Positions 1 to 11,726 of a stretch of 64,000 bases of DNA are shown here, piece by piece. The notes under the pieces were generated by a model. The model was given only the letters and a program-made list of their open reading frames with translations, did no database searches and was not told where the DNA came from. A program made the translations under genes and the position numbers. Source of the DNA: Tenrec ecaudatus. Taxonomy: Eukaryota; Chordata; Mammalia; Afrosoricida; Tenrecidae. Within the stretch, counting starts at the first letter, position 1; every line of letters starts with the position of its first letter. The stretch covers positions 101,800,805 through 101,864,804 of the forward strand of contig NC_134541.1 in assembly GCF_050624435.1 (NCBI RefSeq), in the 5' to 3' direction.

Positions 1-155
1 CAGGGTAAAGCGAGGTGACTGAAGCTGCCTCGGAGGACGAGTGAGCTGCCCATCCCCTGGAGGTGTTCAAGGCTGGGATGCTCACTCTCAGCTGAGGCTG
101 GAGGATCTGTCCTCATGTTGGTGGGGTGCGGCTGGGTGGGCATGGAGAGTGGTGA

Positions 156-335
<180 letters not shown>

Positions 336-853
336 TGAGTGCCCAAGCTGAGGTCCTGGAGGTTCAGAGCGGGGTGTCCCAACAGAGCCCGAGTGTGGGC
401 TGTGGGGTTGCAGGTCCAGGCCAGCCATCTCACTGACCGACTCTGCTTCAGGAAGGCCCAGCCCTCTGGGCACAGAGGGCTCTGCAAGGGATGATTCCCT
501 AGCTCCTGTGCTGGGCAGGCCTCCCACAGTCCCCTCAGAGCCAAACAGAGGCAGCCTCTGGGAGGTTAGTCCCCACTCCATGCTCCAGGGGGGTGGCCAG
601 CTCACCCCACTCCCCTACCCTCTCTGTGGACTTCTTGCCCAGCCCTCACACTCTGCTTGCCATCAAGTTCAGCCCGACTCCTGGTGTGCCGGAGAAGAAC
701 TGTATGCCGTCGGGTTTTCAGTGGCTGATTTGGGAGCTATTGATCGCCAGGCCTTTCGTTCAGGGCACCTGTGGGTGGACCTGAACCTCCAGCCTCTCAC
801 TGAGCCATTAAGTGTGTCAGGCCTCGCTGGGTGGTCTGTCTGCTGGTGCCTGA

Positions 854-1153
<300 letters not shown>

Positions 1154-1250
1154 GCGGCCGCCTCGCGCGCCGGGGCCCGCTCGCTCCATGCCATGAAAGC
1201 TGGAAATGCCAGAAACACAAAATAAAAGACAGTATCATTTCTCCCTTTCC
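1154..1250 (+). promoter_or_regulatory. TEKT4: TEKT4 3' UTR with poly(A) signals
   Basis: A short 3' UTR follows the TGA. AATAAA occurs at 1221-1226, about 70 bases past the stop, and again at 1287-1292. The first is the likely main signal because its spacing gives a compact 3' end; the second may be an alternative. The cleavage site itself cannot be seen. Confidence 0.7.
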
Positions 1251-1259
1251 TCCCATCAC

Positions 1260-2135
1260 GAAAAGATAGATATCTATTAAAGTCCAAATAAATGTGACAA
1301 AAGTGAAGGTCCGAGGTCATTCCTTGCTGCAGGACAGGCCTCCAGGTGAGCCAGGGGTGGGGACAGAGCTGGGCATGGTGTTTGCCCCCAGCCCCAGGAA
1401 TGGAAAGGGGCCTCTTTCTTCACCCACTTCTCTGTTGAGGAGCCGGTGTAGACTTGGGTGTCCAGAGACATTGGAAGCCAGGGTGCAGGCTTCCTCACCT
1501 AGGAGACAGGTCGCTGGAAGGCCTAGGTGACTGTGAACTGTGGAGAGACCAGCGGTCCTAGGGTTCAACCTCAGCTTTGTTGTGAGCAGCCACATGTCAG
1601 CTCCTCTCCCAGGTGGACCCCACAGGTGCTGTGCTCCCCACGATCACTGGCTTATTTCTGGGAGTCAACGGCCAGGTGGTCTGTGCCTGGTGCATCCGAG
1701 TCTACAAGCCCTGGTGAAAGCTGTGAACCATCACCATAAACAAACCTCCACGACTTACAAAGAAAACACCTGCCCGAGACTCCCTACCACAGAACGATGC
1801 CGACTCATGGGACCCGGGCGACCCACCATGGATAGACAGCTATAATCCAGTTCTACATTACTGAGCTTGCTGCTCAGTATGATCCAGCATTGGCCATTGG
1901 GGCTTTGTCTCGGTTAGCTCCGGTGTCCCATCCAATGTGCATGAGATGCAATGGTGAGGATCGAACCCAGAGCTCCCATTGAAACCCAACCACACTTACT
2001 GCAATCCAGTCAGTAGCGACACTGAAGGCTTGAGCAGCACTGCTCCCTTGGGTTTTGCACACTAAATCTGTAGGGACCGACATCCTCCCCTCTCCTGTAC
2101 AGAAGGGGAGAATTCTACCGCAGAACCGCCTCCCA
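1260..2135. other. Intergenic, no supported gene
   Basis: Sequence downstream of TEKT4. The part up to about 1650 looks unique. From 1650 to 2130 there are faint traces of a SINE (a CTGGTG-type head near 1690, a minus-strand tail near 1980), too decayed to bound. Confidence 0.5.
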
Positions 2136-2139
2136 TCTC

Positions 2140-3140
2140 ATGATTTAAATTTTTTTATTTTAACCAACTAACTGACGTAATTCATGTGCCACACAATTAA
2201 ATGGTTTATATATATTAGAGAGTTGGTGTATTCATCACTACACTAGATTTTAGAACGCTTCATTTTTTACTAAATATTAGTAGCTCCCCATATCCCTCCT
2301 CCATCTCCTCCACCATAATGCTAAGAAATTATTAATCTAGGTATTGCCTCTCTAAATTTACCTATCCTGGACTTCATACAAAGAAAATTATACCACTGCC
2401 CCACCACCAAAAGAAGAAAGCACAGAAAAACCTCAATCCAAAGGAAAGCAGCAAATAAAACTAGGAAAAATGGCTCAAAAAGGAAAACAAATGATAGGAG
2501 GTTACCTTCTAACTGATCAATTCACTTTCCGATGCACTCTGTCTGAAGGCAAGGCTGTTCACATGCCTGGTCAATGGTCTGAGGGAGTTCAATGGAGGCT
2601 TAATCCCCATGTGGACTCAGCAATTGGATTTTGGATTTACCACGTCATCCATAGCCTAATGCAAACCAAATGCTCTGAATTTAATCTCTAATATAATTCC
2701 TTCCTCAGATCTTGGATTTTATTATTTACAATCCTTGGATCACATGGATGGTGCGCTGCTTCTGGTGAACTTTACTGACATCTCTCTTAGATCGCTGCTT
2801 GTTTTAAGATACATTGTAAGCCCCAGATGCTATTCTTTCTAATAGCCGGGCACCATCTGGTTTCTTTACCACGCTTTGCTATAGCACCTATATCTTCAGT
2901 GATCACTTTGTAAAGGCGAGTATTGAGAAAGGCCACATCTTTAGAACTGATTGTTCTTAAATTAGAGCTTAGAGCTAAGTGTGAGCTCAGAATCTATTGC
3001 TATATCTAGGATATATATGTATCCACCCTTGTTCTTGTTCTATTTTAGTGGCACAATTATCACCTTTTTGAGAGAGAATACAATAACTCCCACCCATCTT
3101 CCATCTTATATAATCACCTGCTCTGGTCTTTCTGTCACAT
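2140..3140 (-). repeat. Decayed afrotherian LINE, non-coding 3' region (L1-like)
   Basis: AT-rich sequence with the module ATAGCCGGGCACCATCTG near 2845, followed by TTTCTTTACCAC and a TCTTCAGTGATC block. The same module occurs in diverged form near 16380-16440 inside a better-preserved copy. The orientation is inferred from the related copies, whose poly(A) end lies on their left. Both ends are vague. Confidence 0.4.
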
Positions 3141-3539
3141 TAAAGCATTAACATTGGCGCATGACCTTAACTACAGCCCAGACTTGACGTGGGTTTTGTC
3201 AGGGTGCCCATGGTTGCGCTTTCCCTCTCTTCCAGATTCCACCCAGGGCACCACAGTGCACATGGCCTCCTCTTGGCTGTGATGGTTTCTGTCTTGCCCT
3301 GTGCCCCACACCCTCAGCAGTCACGAAGAGCGCTCATCGGGTGTTCTGTAGAAGATCCTGAAGCTGGGTTTGTCTAATGTTTCTCTCAAGTCCTCCGTAG
3401 TTTGGAAATGGGGAAGAATGCCACTGAGAACCACTTCCTTGCCCCATCACATCACAGGTCCATGATGCCCACGAGAAGCCCTGGGCAACATTGACTACCA
3501 CCTCCAACACTGGTGAGGGTGGTCTCTGCCACACCTGCT

Positions 3540-3745
3540 GTTGTCAGGTACCCGGAGTCGGTTCTGGCTCATCGTGGCCCTGTGCCCAATAGAACTGAGC
3601 ACTGCCCAGTCCTGCACCATCCTCGTGGTTCTGATGTCTGAGTCCATCAGTGCTACTGGGCCAACTCATTTTGTTGCAGGGCTGTCTGTCTTGTGCTGCC
3701 CTCTACTTTACCAAGCATGGTGCTCTTCTCCTGGTGCTATTTCTG
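3540..3745 (-). repeat. RTE (BovB-like) LINE 3' end
   Basis: Minus-strand copy of the 3' terminal region of the afrotherian RTE. The element's last bases match the complement of GAGTCGGTTCTGGCTC near 3555, followed by the AGCACTGCCCAGTCCTGC block and TTTACCAAGCATGGTG near 3708. It is 5'-truncated. Confidence 0.75.
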
Positions 3746-4380
3746 AGCTACTGGGAAATGCCCTCTTTCTAGGCTTTGCTGTTTTAGAATTGAACCCCAA
3801 CATCCTCCCACAGCCCAGGGGAGCAGGGGTACGTACCCCCTCTTGGAAGGGGAGCGGTGGGGACGTTCCCTTCGATTATTTTCAATTCTTCTGTGGAGAA
3901 GCCATCCCTTCTCTCCCCTCAATTCATTCCTTCAATTGGTCGCTGTCAGTATGGCCCACATGTGCGTGTCTTCTCTACCTTGAGTTTTATTCCAGCTCTA
4001 TGTTATTCAACCTTGTCCCGTTGGCTGCTGTATCCCACCCTTCCTTTCTGGTACTTACTTCCCAAGAGCATCTTGTGTTTTTCCTGCCCCAGCCCTAGAC
4101 TCAGTCATTTCGCAAAGGCAAGAGGCCTTTGACTGGAGAATGTGATTTAGAATCCCAAGTCTGGGCATGGACATGTTTGCTGCTGAGAAATGTTGTTTTT
4201 CATAATAATATGATGTTGACTTGGGCCTCGGTGTTTGGTCTTGGATGAGCTTGTGAGGGGTAGTTCCGGCAGAGGAATGGGGCCAGGGGTGGAGAGTGGA
4301 GAGGGCGGGCTCAGGGAACACGGAGACGCAAGTTGGAATGCACTGGATGGCAGTGGCTTTGGTTTTGGTACCCTTGGTAG
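3746..4380. other. Intergenic, no supported gene
   Basis: Unique sequence between an RTE fragment and a SINE. Its open frames do not resemble any family and overlap on both strands. Confidence 0.5.
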
Positions 4381-4580
4381 GGAAGCCAGGTGGCATCGTG
4401 GCTAATTGTTCCACTGTTACCTGAGCAGTGGGCAGATCAAACCCACCAGCCACTCTGTCTGCAACACCAAAGACCACGCACGGCTGGGGAATCGCTACAC
4501 GGCAGTGCTGCTCTGTCTTACGGGGTTGCCAGGAGTCACCATCGACTCAACGGCCACAGGTTTAGTTTGGGGTTTGGTTC
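4381..4580 (+). repeat. AfroSINE (tRNA-derived)
   Basis: The copy runs from the AGCCAGGTGGCATCGTGGCT head (A-box region) through CAGATCAAACCCACC (B-box region) to a tail with GGAGTCACCATCGACTCAACG and TTTGG repeats. Confidence 0.8.
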
Positions 4581-5074
4581 CCCGGGTCCCTACCCACAGT
4601 GGCTGTCACATAACACTTCACCAGAGTGACTAGGAAAGACGGATACACGTGTACAAAACACTGACACGCCATCTTGGACGCGTGGCTGATTTCTGAGTTT
4701 CCGGAGAACAGGAGTGAGTAGGCTAGCATTGGGCTGTGGAAAAGGTACCTACCCAAGCCCACCTGCTGTTTACAGCTGAAGGACCAGCTGATGTGGAAGT
4801 CTCTGGACCCCAGTACCCCACTGCTGCAGAGGAGGCCAGCCAGGAAGTCCTGCAGATACCCCAAGTGCTGGCTTCCTGCCAGGCCTGAGGACAAGCAGGA
4901 GGTCTGGAGGGCTTACCCGCTGACCTGCCTCCCAGCTGGCAAAGCGGGATCTGTCCCACTAGGTCCTGAGGAGGGTGTGTGTGTGTGAATATACTGGGGG
5001 TTTTATAAAGTTTGTGGGGAAATGGAAATAAAGGATAATGAGGGGTTTTTTCTTCAGAAACTTTTAGAAGTCAC

Positions 5075-5130
5075 TTCACATATGTGCGTGCATGTATGTA
5101 TGTGCTTGCATGTGAATATGTATATGCATA
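5075..5130. repeat. TG/ATG-rich simple tract, left of mariner
   Basis: Degenerate (TGTATG)n sequence. It continues beyond the mariner at 6066, so the transposon landed inside a longer tract. Confidence 0.7.
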
Positions 5131-6065
5131 TGAGGGGATAACCCCACCCCCCAAATAAAACCAGAATTGCTTTAGGTAGAGCAGAGCTTTTGTAGTATGC
5201 ATTTTTCCCCCTAGGGGAGCATGGACCAACTCACTGAGTTAGTGCACCTGGTGGCGTCACCCGGGAAGGTTCTCTCTGGTCACAGTGAATTTTTTTTTTG
5301 TAAAAGCAATTTTGCTCGAACCTCATTTTGTGTGATGGCCGATTTAAGAGAACAATTGTGACTGTGAGATGCTATTTCCTGCTTGGAAAAAATGATGCAG
5401 AAACTGTTGTGATTTTGAACACAGTTTACAAGGACAGCTCTATGGGAAAAACTCAAGTGTACAAGTGCTTTCCTCATTTCAAAAGGGGTGAAATGTTGAT
5501 TGATGACAAACCTCTTTCTGGATATCTGTCAACTTCTGGAACAGATGAAAATGTTGATTCGTAGTGCATTTGGAGTTCCTTCCACCAGGTCAGACTGTTA
5601 ATCCAGCTTTCGATTTAGGTTCTTAAAAGATTGTATAGCAGTGTACAACAAAAAAGCCTGATTTGTGGCAGATGGGGGACAGGTTTTGCCACCACAACAA
5701 TGCACCTGCTCATGCAGCCTTCTCAATGCACCAGTGTTTTGGCAAAGAACAGCTGCCTCTATTTCCCCAGGCACCTTATTCACCTGGCCTTGCTCCACGT
5801 GACTTCTTTTTGTTTCCATGAATGAAGAGGGACATAAAAGGACAGCGATTTGATGATGTAGAAAAAGTGAAGAAAAAACGAGGGAGGTGCTGTCAGCCAT
5901 CCAAACAGATGAGTTTGAAAAATGTTTCCCAGAATGGAATCTCAGATTTGACAAATGTACTAAGTGTAATGGGGAAAACTTTGAAGATAATAAGGTTGTT
6001 TTGTAAAAAAATTTAAGTACTTAGCTTTGAAAAAAAGTTCTGTTTTTTTGGGGGGTACCCCCTTG
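5131..6065 (+). mobile_element. Mariner (Tc1/mariner) transposon, internally deleted and inactive
   Basis: A 935-bp DNA transposon with inverted ends and a TA dinucleotide on each side (5129-5130 and 6066-6067), the mariner target. The left end GGGGATAACCCCACCCCCC pairs with the complement of GGGGGGTACCCCC at 6050-6062, and AAAACCAGAAT pairs with the complement of AGTTCTGTTTTT. From 5328 it encodes a mariner transposase N-terminus (LLGKNDAETVVILN, KTQVYKCFPHFKRG, STSGTDENVD). Coding similarity resumes near 5562 with VHLEFLPPGQTVN and continues with NNAPAH and YSPGLAPRDFFLFP. About 130 codons holding the first catalytic Asp are therefore missing. The second Asp (usually DNAPAH) is Asn; the third (DFFLFP) is present. 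Stops also interrupt the frame. It cannot make transposase but keeps both ends. Confidence 0.88.
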
Positions 6066-6350
6066 TATGTATGTGAAATGTGTGCACATGCATGTTATTT
6101 ATTTGTATATATGTGTGTGGATGTGCATGCTGCAAAGGTATACTGCATGGATGTGTGCATTGCACATGGACAGTGCATGTGTGTGCATGCCTGAATGTAC
6201 ACGTGAAAACAAAAGTGTCTGTATGTGTATATGTGTACATGTACATTGCATGCATACCTGTATGGATGCATAGATAGGTGTATACATGTGCTGTATATAT
6301 GTATCCATATCTATGCATGTGCATTTTCACATTGCATGCGTGTATATATG
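6066..6350. repeat. TG/ATGTGT-rich simple tract, right of mariner
   Basis: Long degenerate alternating purine-pyrimidine tract (TGTGTG, ATGTGC, GTATAT). Open frames here are artefacts of the repeat. Confidence 0.75.
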
Positions 6351-6359
6351 CATTTCTGA

Positions 6360-7540
6360 CCTCCACCTTCCTCCTTCAACTCTTCTGCTGAAGAGTAGGC
6401 TGTTGCTGGAAGTGTCCGGGACTTGAACACAGAGAAGGTGAGAAATTAAGAGAAGGAAGCCTAAGCTAAGGATGGAGGATGGAGAAAGCTGAAGGGCCTG
6501 ACTCCAGCTCCATTGGTCTTTTAAGCCAGCACCTGTGTGAGGAGCCCCTGCCGGACGCAACTAAGGGCAGTGGGCCTTGCGGGTCAGCAGGAGCTCGCTT
6601 TCAGGGGCCTCTTCACCGGGCCCGTGACCAGGGAAAGGCCGCACCGCCTCGGCTGCCATCCAGTCACGGCTGCAGAGTAGGACCTTCTCCTCGTGGCTGT
6701 GGTCTTTCCGAAGCAGCTCCCCCAAGGCTTTCTTCCAACACACTTCTGGGTGGGTCTGAATGCCACGTGTCTGGTTAGCCACCTCCCAGCTCCCCCCCAC
6801 AGGGACCCTTAGTGGAAGAAGACCTCAGCCCCTTTGCAGGAGAGGAAAACACACGTTGAAGCCCATCTGTAATTCTCTCACTTACCTCCTCGCTTAAATA
6901 GAACATTCTCTGGGGATCAGGTGCTGTGTAACAGGTGAGGCCATCAAGGCACAAAAAGACTAGGCCACTTGCCAGCAGTGCCCCAGCTTGGGTTATTCAC
7001 GTGCCCCCCCACCCCACTCTCACAAGCACTCCCCCCACCCCCACCACCACCCAGCAGCTGCAGGCGGCCAGGCACTGGGCGGGAGGCGGCTGCATTTTTT
7101 TGCCTAGTCCAGAAATGCCAATGCGTCATCATCACACAAAGTCTTGGCTGTTTGCTCCTGTGGTTCCCGGTGCCCCTGACAAGTGTCCCCTCACGCAGGC
7201 TGGGGTGGGGGCTGGGGCTGGAATGGGCAGCAGGTTCAAAGCACACAATTAAAATTCCTGAGAGACTATTTGGAGTTCTTCATTCCTCCCCAGAAAACAT
7301 GCAGAACATTCCTGCCTGCTCTAGAAGTGCGGGCCAGAGGGGACTTCAAACCTCTCCTTTCCCTTCTCTTGTCCTTGACCTCAGACAAGGGCCTGGGTGA
7401 AATTCTCCGGGTGCCACCCTCCTCCCCACCCAGTGAAACTGCCCGGGATTCCTGGCACTCTTCTGGAGGCCGCCTGCGTGTGGGCACCCTTGGTGAGCAG
7501 ACTGACCAGAGTGGCCCACAAGCTGCTGAATGAGCCTTCC
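6360..7540. other. Intergenic, moderately GC-rich unique sequence
   Basis: No repeat or exon could be supported. Several overlapping open frames occur on both strands, which is expected at this GC content. Confidence 0.5.
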
Positions 7541-7548
7541 AAGTTGTG

Positions 7549-7550
<2 letters not shown>

Positions 7551-7588
<38 letters not shown>
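7551..7588. repeat. (GT)n microsatellite
   Basis: Uninterrupted GT dinucleotide run of about 19 units. Confidence 0.97.
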
Positions 7589-7590
<2 letters not shown>

Positions 7591-7789
7591 TGGGTTGGGG
7601 GCAGGGGACTGGAGGAGATCTTTACAGCTGTCCACAGCTCCACCCAACCCGTTGGTGGTCTTAGAAGATGAGGGTTGTGAGCAGGGGTGGGGGTAGCCCA
7701 GTGGGCCACCAGTGAGTAAGCCACTCAGGGCCAGTCTTATTAATGAGGCACACAGAGAACCTGCCACAGCCCTCTGGGGGAAAGCATCA

Positions 7790-7875
7790 CGTTGGCCCCA
7801 CTTTACAGCTGAGGGAAGTGAGGCTCACCTCTAGGGTTTGTACAGCAAGGCTCTCAGAAGAGCACAGGAACAAGC
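7790..7875 (-). repeat. MIR SINE fragment
   Basis: ACTTTACAGCTGAGGGAAGT and the following GAGGCTCA match the reverse complement of the MIR core. Old and short. Confidence 0.5.
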
Positions 7876-7904
7876 CTGGGAGAAGGCTGTGCCGCCCCTA
7901 ACTG

Positions 7905-8110
7905 ATGATTATTTTCTTTTTAATTAAAATGAAATTCACATCACATTAAATTCGCCACTTTATAGCGCACAGACCTGAGGCGTCCAGGACAGTCACAGAA
8001 CTGGACACCGGTCGTCTCTAATTCTAAAGCATGGTCATTGCCCCAGGAAAACCCACTAGCAGTCACTCCCTGCACCCCCTTTCCTGGGCCCCTCCCTCCA
8101 CCTGGCACCC
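7905..8110 (-). repeat. Old L1 3' region
   Basis: TTTTAATTAAAATGAAATTC and ATTAAATTCGCCACTTTA match the complement of the L1M-type 3' UTR, with CAGTCACTCCCTGCACCCCC following as in that family. Confidence 0.6.
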
Positions 8111-8329
8111 AGGAGCCTCCCTTGCCTGGTCCTGGTCCCACCCTGCTAACAGGCTCATTTCCCAGGGTGCTTCTTACTTCCTGGGCTCCTGAAAGGGGAG
8201 GCCTACAGCGGTCAGGAAGGCCAGTTCTCTGCCAGGTCAAGATGACCCAACAAGCCAGCTATGGGGGGAGGGGGGCAGCTGTGCCTTCCCACCTGCAGTG
8301 CACAGTCTCACCCATCCCCAGCCACACCA

Positions 8330-8420
8330 TTTTTTGCTCCAGCAGAGTAGCTGGTGGTTTCGAACTGCTGACCTTGAGGTTAGCAGCCCAACATGTAACT
8401 ACTGTGCCACCAGGAATCCG
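8330..8420 (-). repeat. AfroSINE, head half
   Basis: GGTGGTTTCGAACTGCTGAC, then GTTAGCAGCCCAACATGTAA and GTGCCACCAGGAA. This is the tRNA-like head in reverse orientation. Confidence 0.85.
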
Positions 8421-8424
8421 TATG

Positions 8425-9780
8425 CCCAGTTGAGTCGTTAACAAGTCTTACGAGGTGAGTGAGGGGCCCCTGGCATTATCAGGGCGACGGGCTGAGCGAG
8501 CCGTGAAACTGACCGCTACCACACGGAGTAGCACAGGCCAGCGAGCGGGTCACACACGTCTTGTGAGTTCTGGGAGCAGCGAAAAGTGAGGCGACCACAG
8601 GCTGTGTCCTAGGGCGTGCACAATAGTGTGACCGTCGTGTGTGACACGGAGCCACGAAGTGAACACATGGTCTTGGGAAAGGGCGCTGATAAGACCTGTT
8701 CGAGGCAGGGTGACGGGAGCCTTCCGATTGGAAAACAAGCCGTAAAGCGCCGTCAAGGAGGGATCTGCGGAGGAGGCCAGGCATGAGGTCTGGAGCCCTG
8801 CACTCTCTGATAAGGCCCACCTCTCGGCTCCGCCCCACGGATTGCATGCAAATGAAGCCCAGTCGGAAGCCCCACCCCTTTGGAGCCGTGCCGCACCCCA
8901 CCCTCCTTCCCCAACCCCCACACACTGAGTGGGCGTCCAGGCATGGTGCCCGGGGCGGGCCTCATCATGCTTGGGCTTGGCAGCCCAGCCCCCAGCAGGC
9001 ACTGCCCACCACCTCCCCCTGGCCTTACGGCCTCACCCTGCCCCGAAGCTCGGCTGGGATTGGGGGCCCAGGACGCGGTCCTCTGGGTGTGGGGTGGGTG
9101 AGCCGGCTCCACAGCGTGTGGAGACCAGCTGTCTCTGAGGTACTGACTTTGGCTTCTTTACCGCCCCTGGCCCTGTTGCAAGCCACTTGGCAGGTGACCT
9201 TATCTCAGCATGTGAGAAGGTGGGGTGGAATGTCGAGGCAGGTCCTGGCAACCTTCTGAGGGGCAGAGGATCTGTGAGGGGCTGCCAGTGGGACTGGCTG
9301 CCCGCCTATCACAAGGTCTGAGGCCATGCTCAGGTGGGCACTGCGCGTGGGAGTCAAAACTAAGCCCAGAGTGTCCTGCCTGCCAAGGGCAGGTTAGCTA
9401 CCCCCACCTGGGCCAGGGCCCCAGGAGCCTGGGGAACCAGCCCGCCACTGAAAGACACAGCTGGGAGAGAGGCCTGCTTCTGCCAGCACCTGGCATTGGA
9501 GACCACGGGGCTCAGTGCCCACCTCTGGAAAACCAAGCATCTTTTCAGAACAGCAAGGTGATCAGGACGGCCCCTCTTGAACTAAACCCTTCCAGAGTAC
9601 CCCCTGTCACCCACCCCACTGCCCCACCTCCAGCTCCCTCCTCCTCTGGAGGCCACCACACTAGGCTTCCTATCTCAGGATGGCACCTCCTGCCTGCCCT
9701 TCTGTCAGCTAGCCAGCCCCCACCCAGCTTTCCCAGCTCCCAGCTCTCAACTCTCCAGCCTCCCTGACTTCCCAGCGCTG
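8425..9780. other. Intergenic, GC-rich unique sequence
   Basis: No exon or repeat supported. There is some CpG content near 8500-9080 but no clear island, and the overlapping frames on both strands have no family resemblance. Confidence 0.45.
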
Positions 9781-9899
9781 CCATCCCTTTGTAATTAAAT
9801 TTCTTAAATGTGAGTTTCCCAAACTCCCTACAGAGCAAGGATCCTGTCCTGTCCCCCAGCCTCTGCCCTCCTACCACCACTGCCCAGCCAAACATTTTA

Positions 9900-9982
9900 A
9901 ACTCATTTTCACTTCTGGGCTTCAAACTGTTCACCTCATGGATTGCAGCCCAACTCTTAACCACTGTGCCACCAGGGCTCCC
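9900..9982 (-). repeat. AfroSINE, head half
   Basis: TTCAAACTGTTCACCTCATG through TTAACCACTGTGCCACCAGG, the reverse tRNA-like head. The tail is missing. Confidence 0.8.
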
Positions 9983-10080
9983 GACAAACACACGCCCTTG
10001 TTAAAAATACAGGCACGCTTCGCTTTATTGGGTTTCACTTTGCAGATCTTTGTACAACTTGCGGGTCTGTGGCCACTCTG

Positions 10081-10182
10081 CAGGCGCGCTGGTTGCACGT
10101 TGGGCACCTAATGCAAGGTGGACAGTGTGGAACCACCAGCAGCTCAGAGGGAGGAAGAGGAGGCTTCCTGCTCTGACAGCGT
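10081..10182 (+). repeat. AfroSINE fragment
   Basis: GGTTGCACGTTGGGCACCTA and GGAACCACCAGCAGCTC mark the head and B-box regions. It is cut short by the adjoining RTE piece. Confidence 0.65.
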
Positions 10183-10420
10183 TGTTGCTGCTGGTCAGCC
10201 CCGTGGAGTCACTTCGGACCCATAGAGACGCTATGTAGAGCAGACTCAAGCACTGCACCCGTCCTTTTACTCGGTCCTGTGCCTGAGCCCATTGGTGCAG
10301 CCACAGTTTCAATCTGTATCCTTGATGCCCTTCCTCTTTTTCACTGGCCCTCTACCAAGTATGATGTCCCTTTCCAGGGACAGGCTCTCCTGACAACACG
10401 TCCGACGTATGGTAGGTAAG
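10183..10420 (-). repeat. RTE LINE 3' end
   Basis: Starts with the reverse of the element's AACAACAAC tail (GTTGTTGCTGCTGG), then GAGTCACTTCGGACCCATAG, CTACCAAGTATGATGTCCC and TTTCCAGGGACAGGCTCTCC. Confidence 0.8.
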
Positions 10421-10544
10421 ACAACGTCTCCCCCTCCTTTCACAGGCACCTCCATAGATAGGTATCTGAGATGGTCAATCTTACAGGAAGCAGTCAGCCT
10501 CATCTTTCTCCTGGAGAAAGAAAAAGTTGGTAGGTTTGAAAGAA

Positions 10545-10602
10545 AGTTGAAGATAGTCGACTTGAACCACCAACCTTGTCCTTAGTCCAGTGACTAAACC
10601 AC
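10545..10602 (-). repeat. AfroSINE head remnant
   Basis: CGACTTGAACCACCAACCTT and the following TAGTCCAGTGACTAAACCAC are the reversed tRNA-like head of a decayed copy. Confidence 0.6.
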
Positions 10603-10610
10603 AGCAACAT

Positions 10611-10880
10611 AAACCAAACCAAACTCACTGCCATCGAGTCCCTGCTGATGGAGGACGACCCCACAGCAGCCAGCATATGAGAGAGGTTTGAGACGAGTGT
10701 GAGAATGACCAGCCTGGCACACAAGACCACACATGAGCACTTGTGGTTGCACAGATGACCCTAACAGGCTTGCTGGAGGCAGGCTTGCCTCACGGCCATC
10801 AAGGCAATGGCAACCCATAGCGACCCTATAGGACAGAGTAGAACTGCCTCTGTGGGCTTCTGAGACTGTCATGCCATGGT
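10611..10880 (-). repeat. AfroSINE tail half, interrupted
   Basis: AAACTCACTGCCATCGAGTC at 10621 breaks off near 10655. It resumes at about 10803 with AACCCATAGCGACCCTATAG and GACAGAGTAGAACTGCC. The intervening 145 bases are not SINE. Confidence 0.7.
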
Positions 10881-11070
10881 GAAATAGAGGGGCAGCAAAC
10901 AAGAGGAAGGCCGTCCAGGAGATGGACTGGCACAGTGGCTTCAACAATGGGCACATGCATAGGAACCATTGTAAGGATGGCACACGACCAGGCTGTGTTT
11001 GATTCAGTTGTGCACAGGGTCGCTATGGGTCAGCACTGACTCCACAGCACCGAAGAATAACAACAACCAA
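10881..11070 (+). repeat. RTE LINE 3' end
   Basis: Plus-strand terminal piece: AAACAAGAGGAAGGCCGTCC, GACTGGCACAGTGGCTTCAA, CAGGGTCGCTATGGGTCAGC, and a final AACAACAACC-type tail. Confidence 0.85.
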
Positions 11071-11074
11071 AGCT

Positions 11075-11560
11075 AGTTGCACTGGAGAAATCTGTTGCAC
11101 AAGACCTGTGAGTGTTGCCGAGCAAGGGTGTGATGTTGCAGACTAAGGCGCGCCTGACACAAGCCAGGACATTTTTAATTGCCGCATATTTGTGTGAAAT
11201 AAGGAAGAGTAAAGAACGGATGCATTTGAATGTTGGTGCTGGCTAAGAACATCGAAAGTACTAGCGACAAATCTGTCTTGGAAGAAGTACAGCCAGAATG
11301 CTCATTAGCGGCAAGGATGGCGAGACATCCTTATGGATTTAGGATATCTTGTCAGGAGAGACCAGTCCTTGGAAAAAGTAGCCAGGCAGCAAAAGGAAGG
11401 CCACCGATGAGATTGGTGGGCGCAATGACTGTGTCAAAGGCCTCAAACATAAGCACAGTTGTGCGAATGGCGCAGGACCAGGCAGTGTTGCAGTCTGTTG
11501 TGCATAAGGTCGCTATGGGCCGGAACTGACTGGGTGGCACCTAAAGTCCCAACAACATGA
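11075..11560 (+). repeat. RTE LINE 3' region
   Basis: A second, longer RTE copy in tandem with the first. It begins near GAAATCTGTTGCACAAGACC and includes the conserved CTGTCTTGGAAGAAGTACAG, AGAGACCAGTCCTTGG and AAGGTCGCTATGGGCCGGAA, ending in CCAACAACA. Remnants of the ORF C-terminus are present but broken. Confidence 0.88.
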
Positions 11561-11726
11561 GGTGATATCCGCTGGAAGGCGGAGGTTAGGTGGAACTCAA
11601 GCTGATGGTAAGGGGTTGGCTGGCTTATGGTCACTGCACACCAGGCTACAACCTAGTGCCAACATCGGTTTTCTAGTCACTGGGAAACCAAAGTATCCAT
11701 GTGACTGACTCTCTTGATGGTGCCTG

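Noticed and set aside
1-20. CAGGGTAAAG at the window start as the donor of an upstream TEKT4 exon
   Set aside because: The exon phase implied does not join cleanly to the phase-0 start of the exon at 180, and too little sequence is visible.
1650-2130. Possible decayed SINE pair downstream of TEKT4
   Set aside because: Only isolated words match, and neither head nor tail can be bounded.
3541-4098. A 185-codon plus-strand frame
   Set aside because: Its first third is the antisense of an RTE 3' end and the rest is unique sequence with no family match.
6013-6366. His/Cys-rich small frames that look like zinc-binding peptides
   Set aside because: They are translations of a TG/ATG simple tract.
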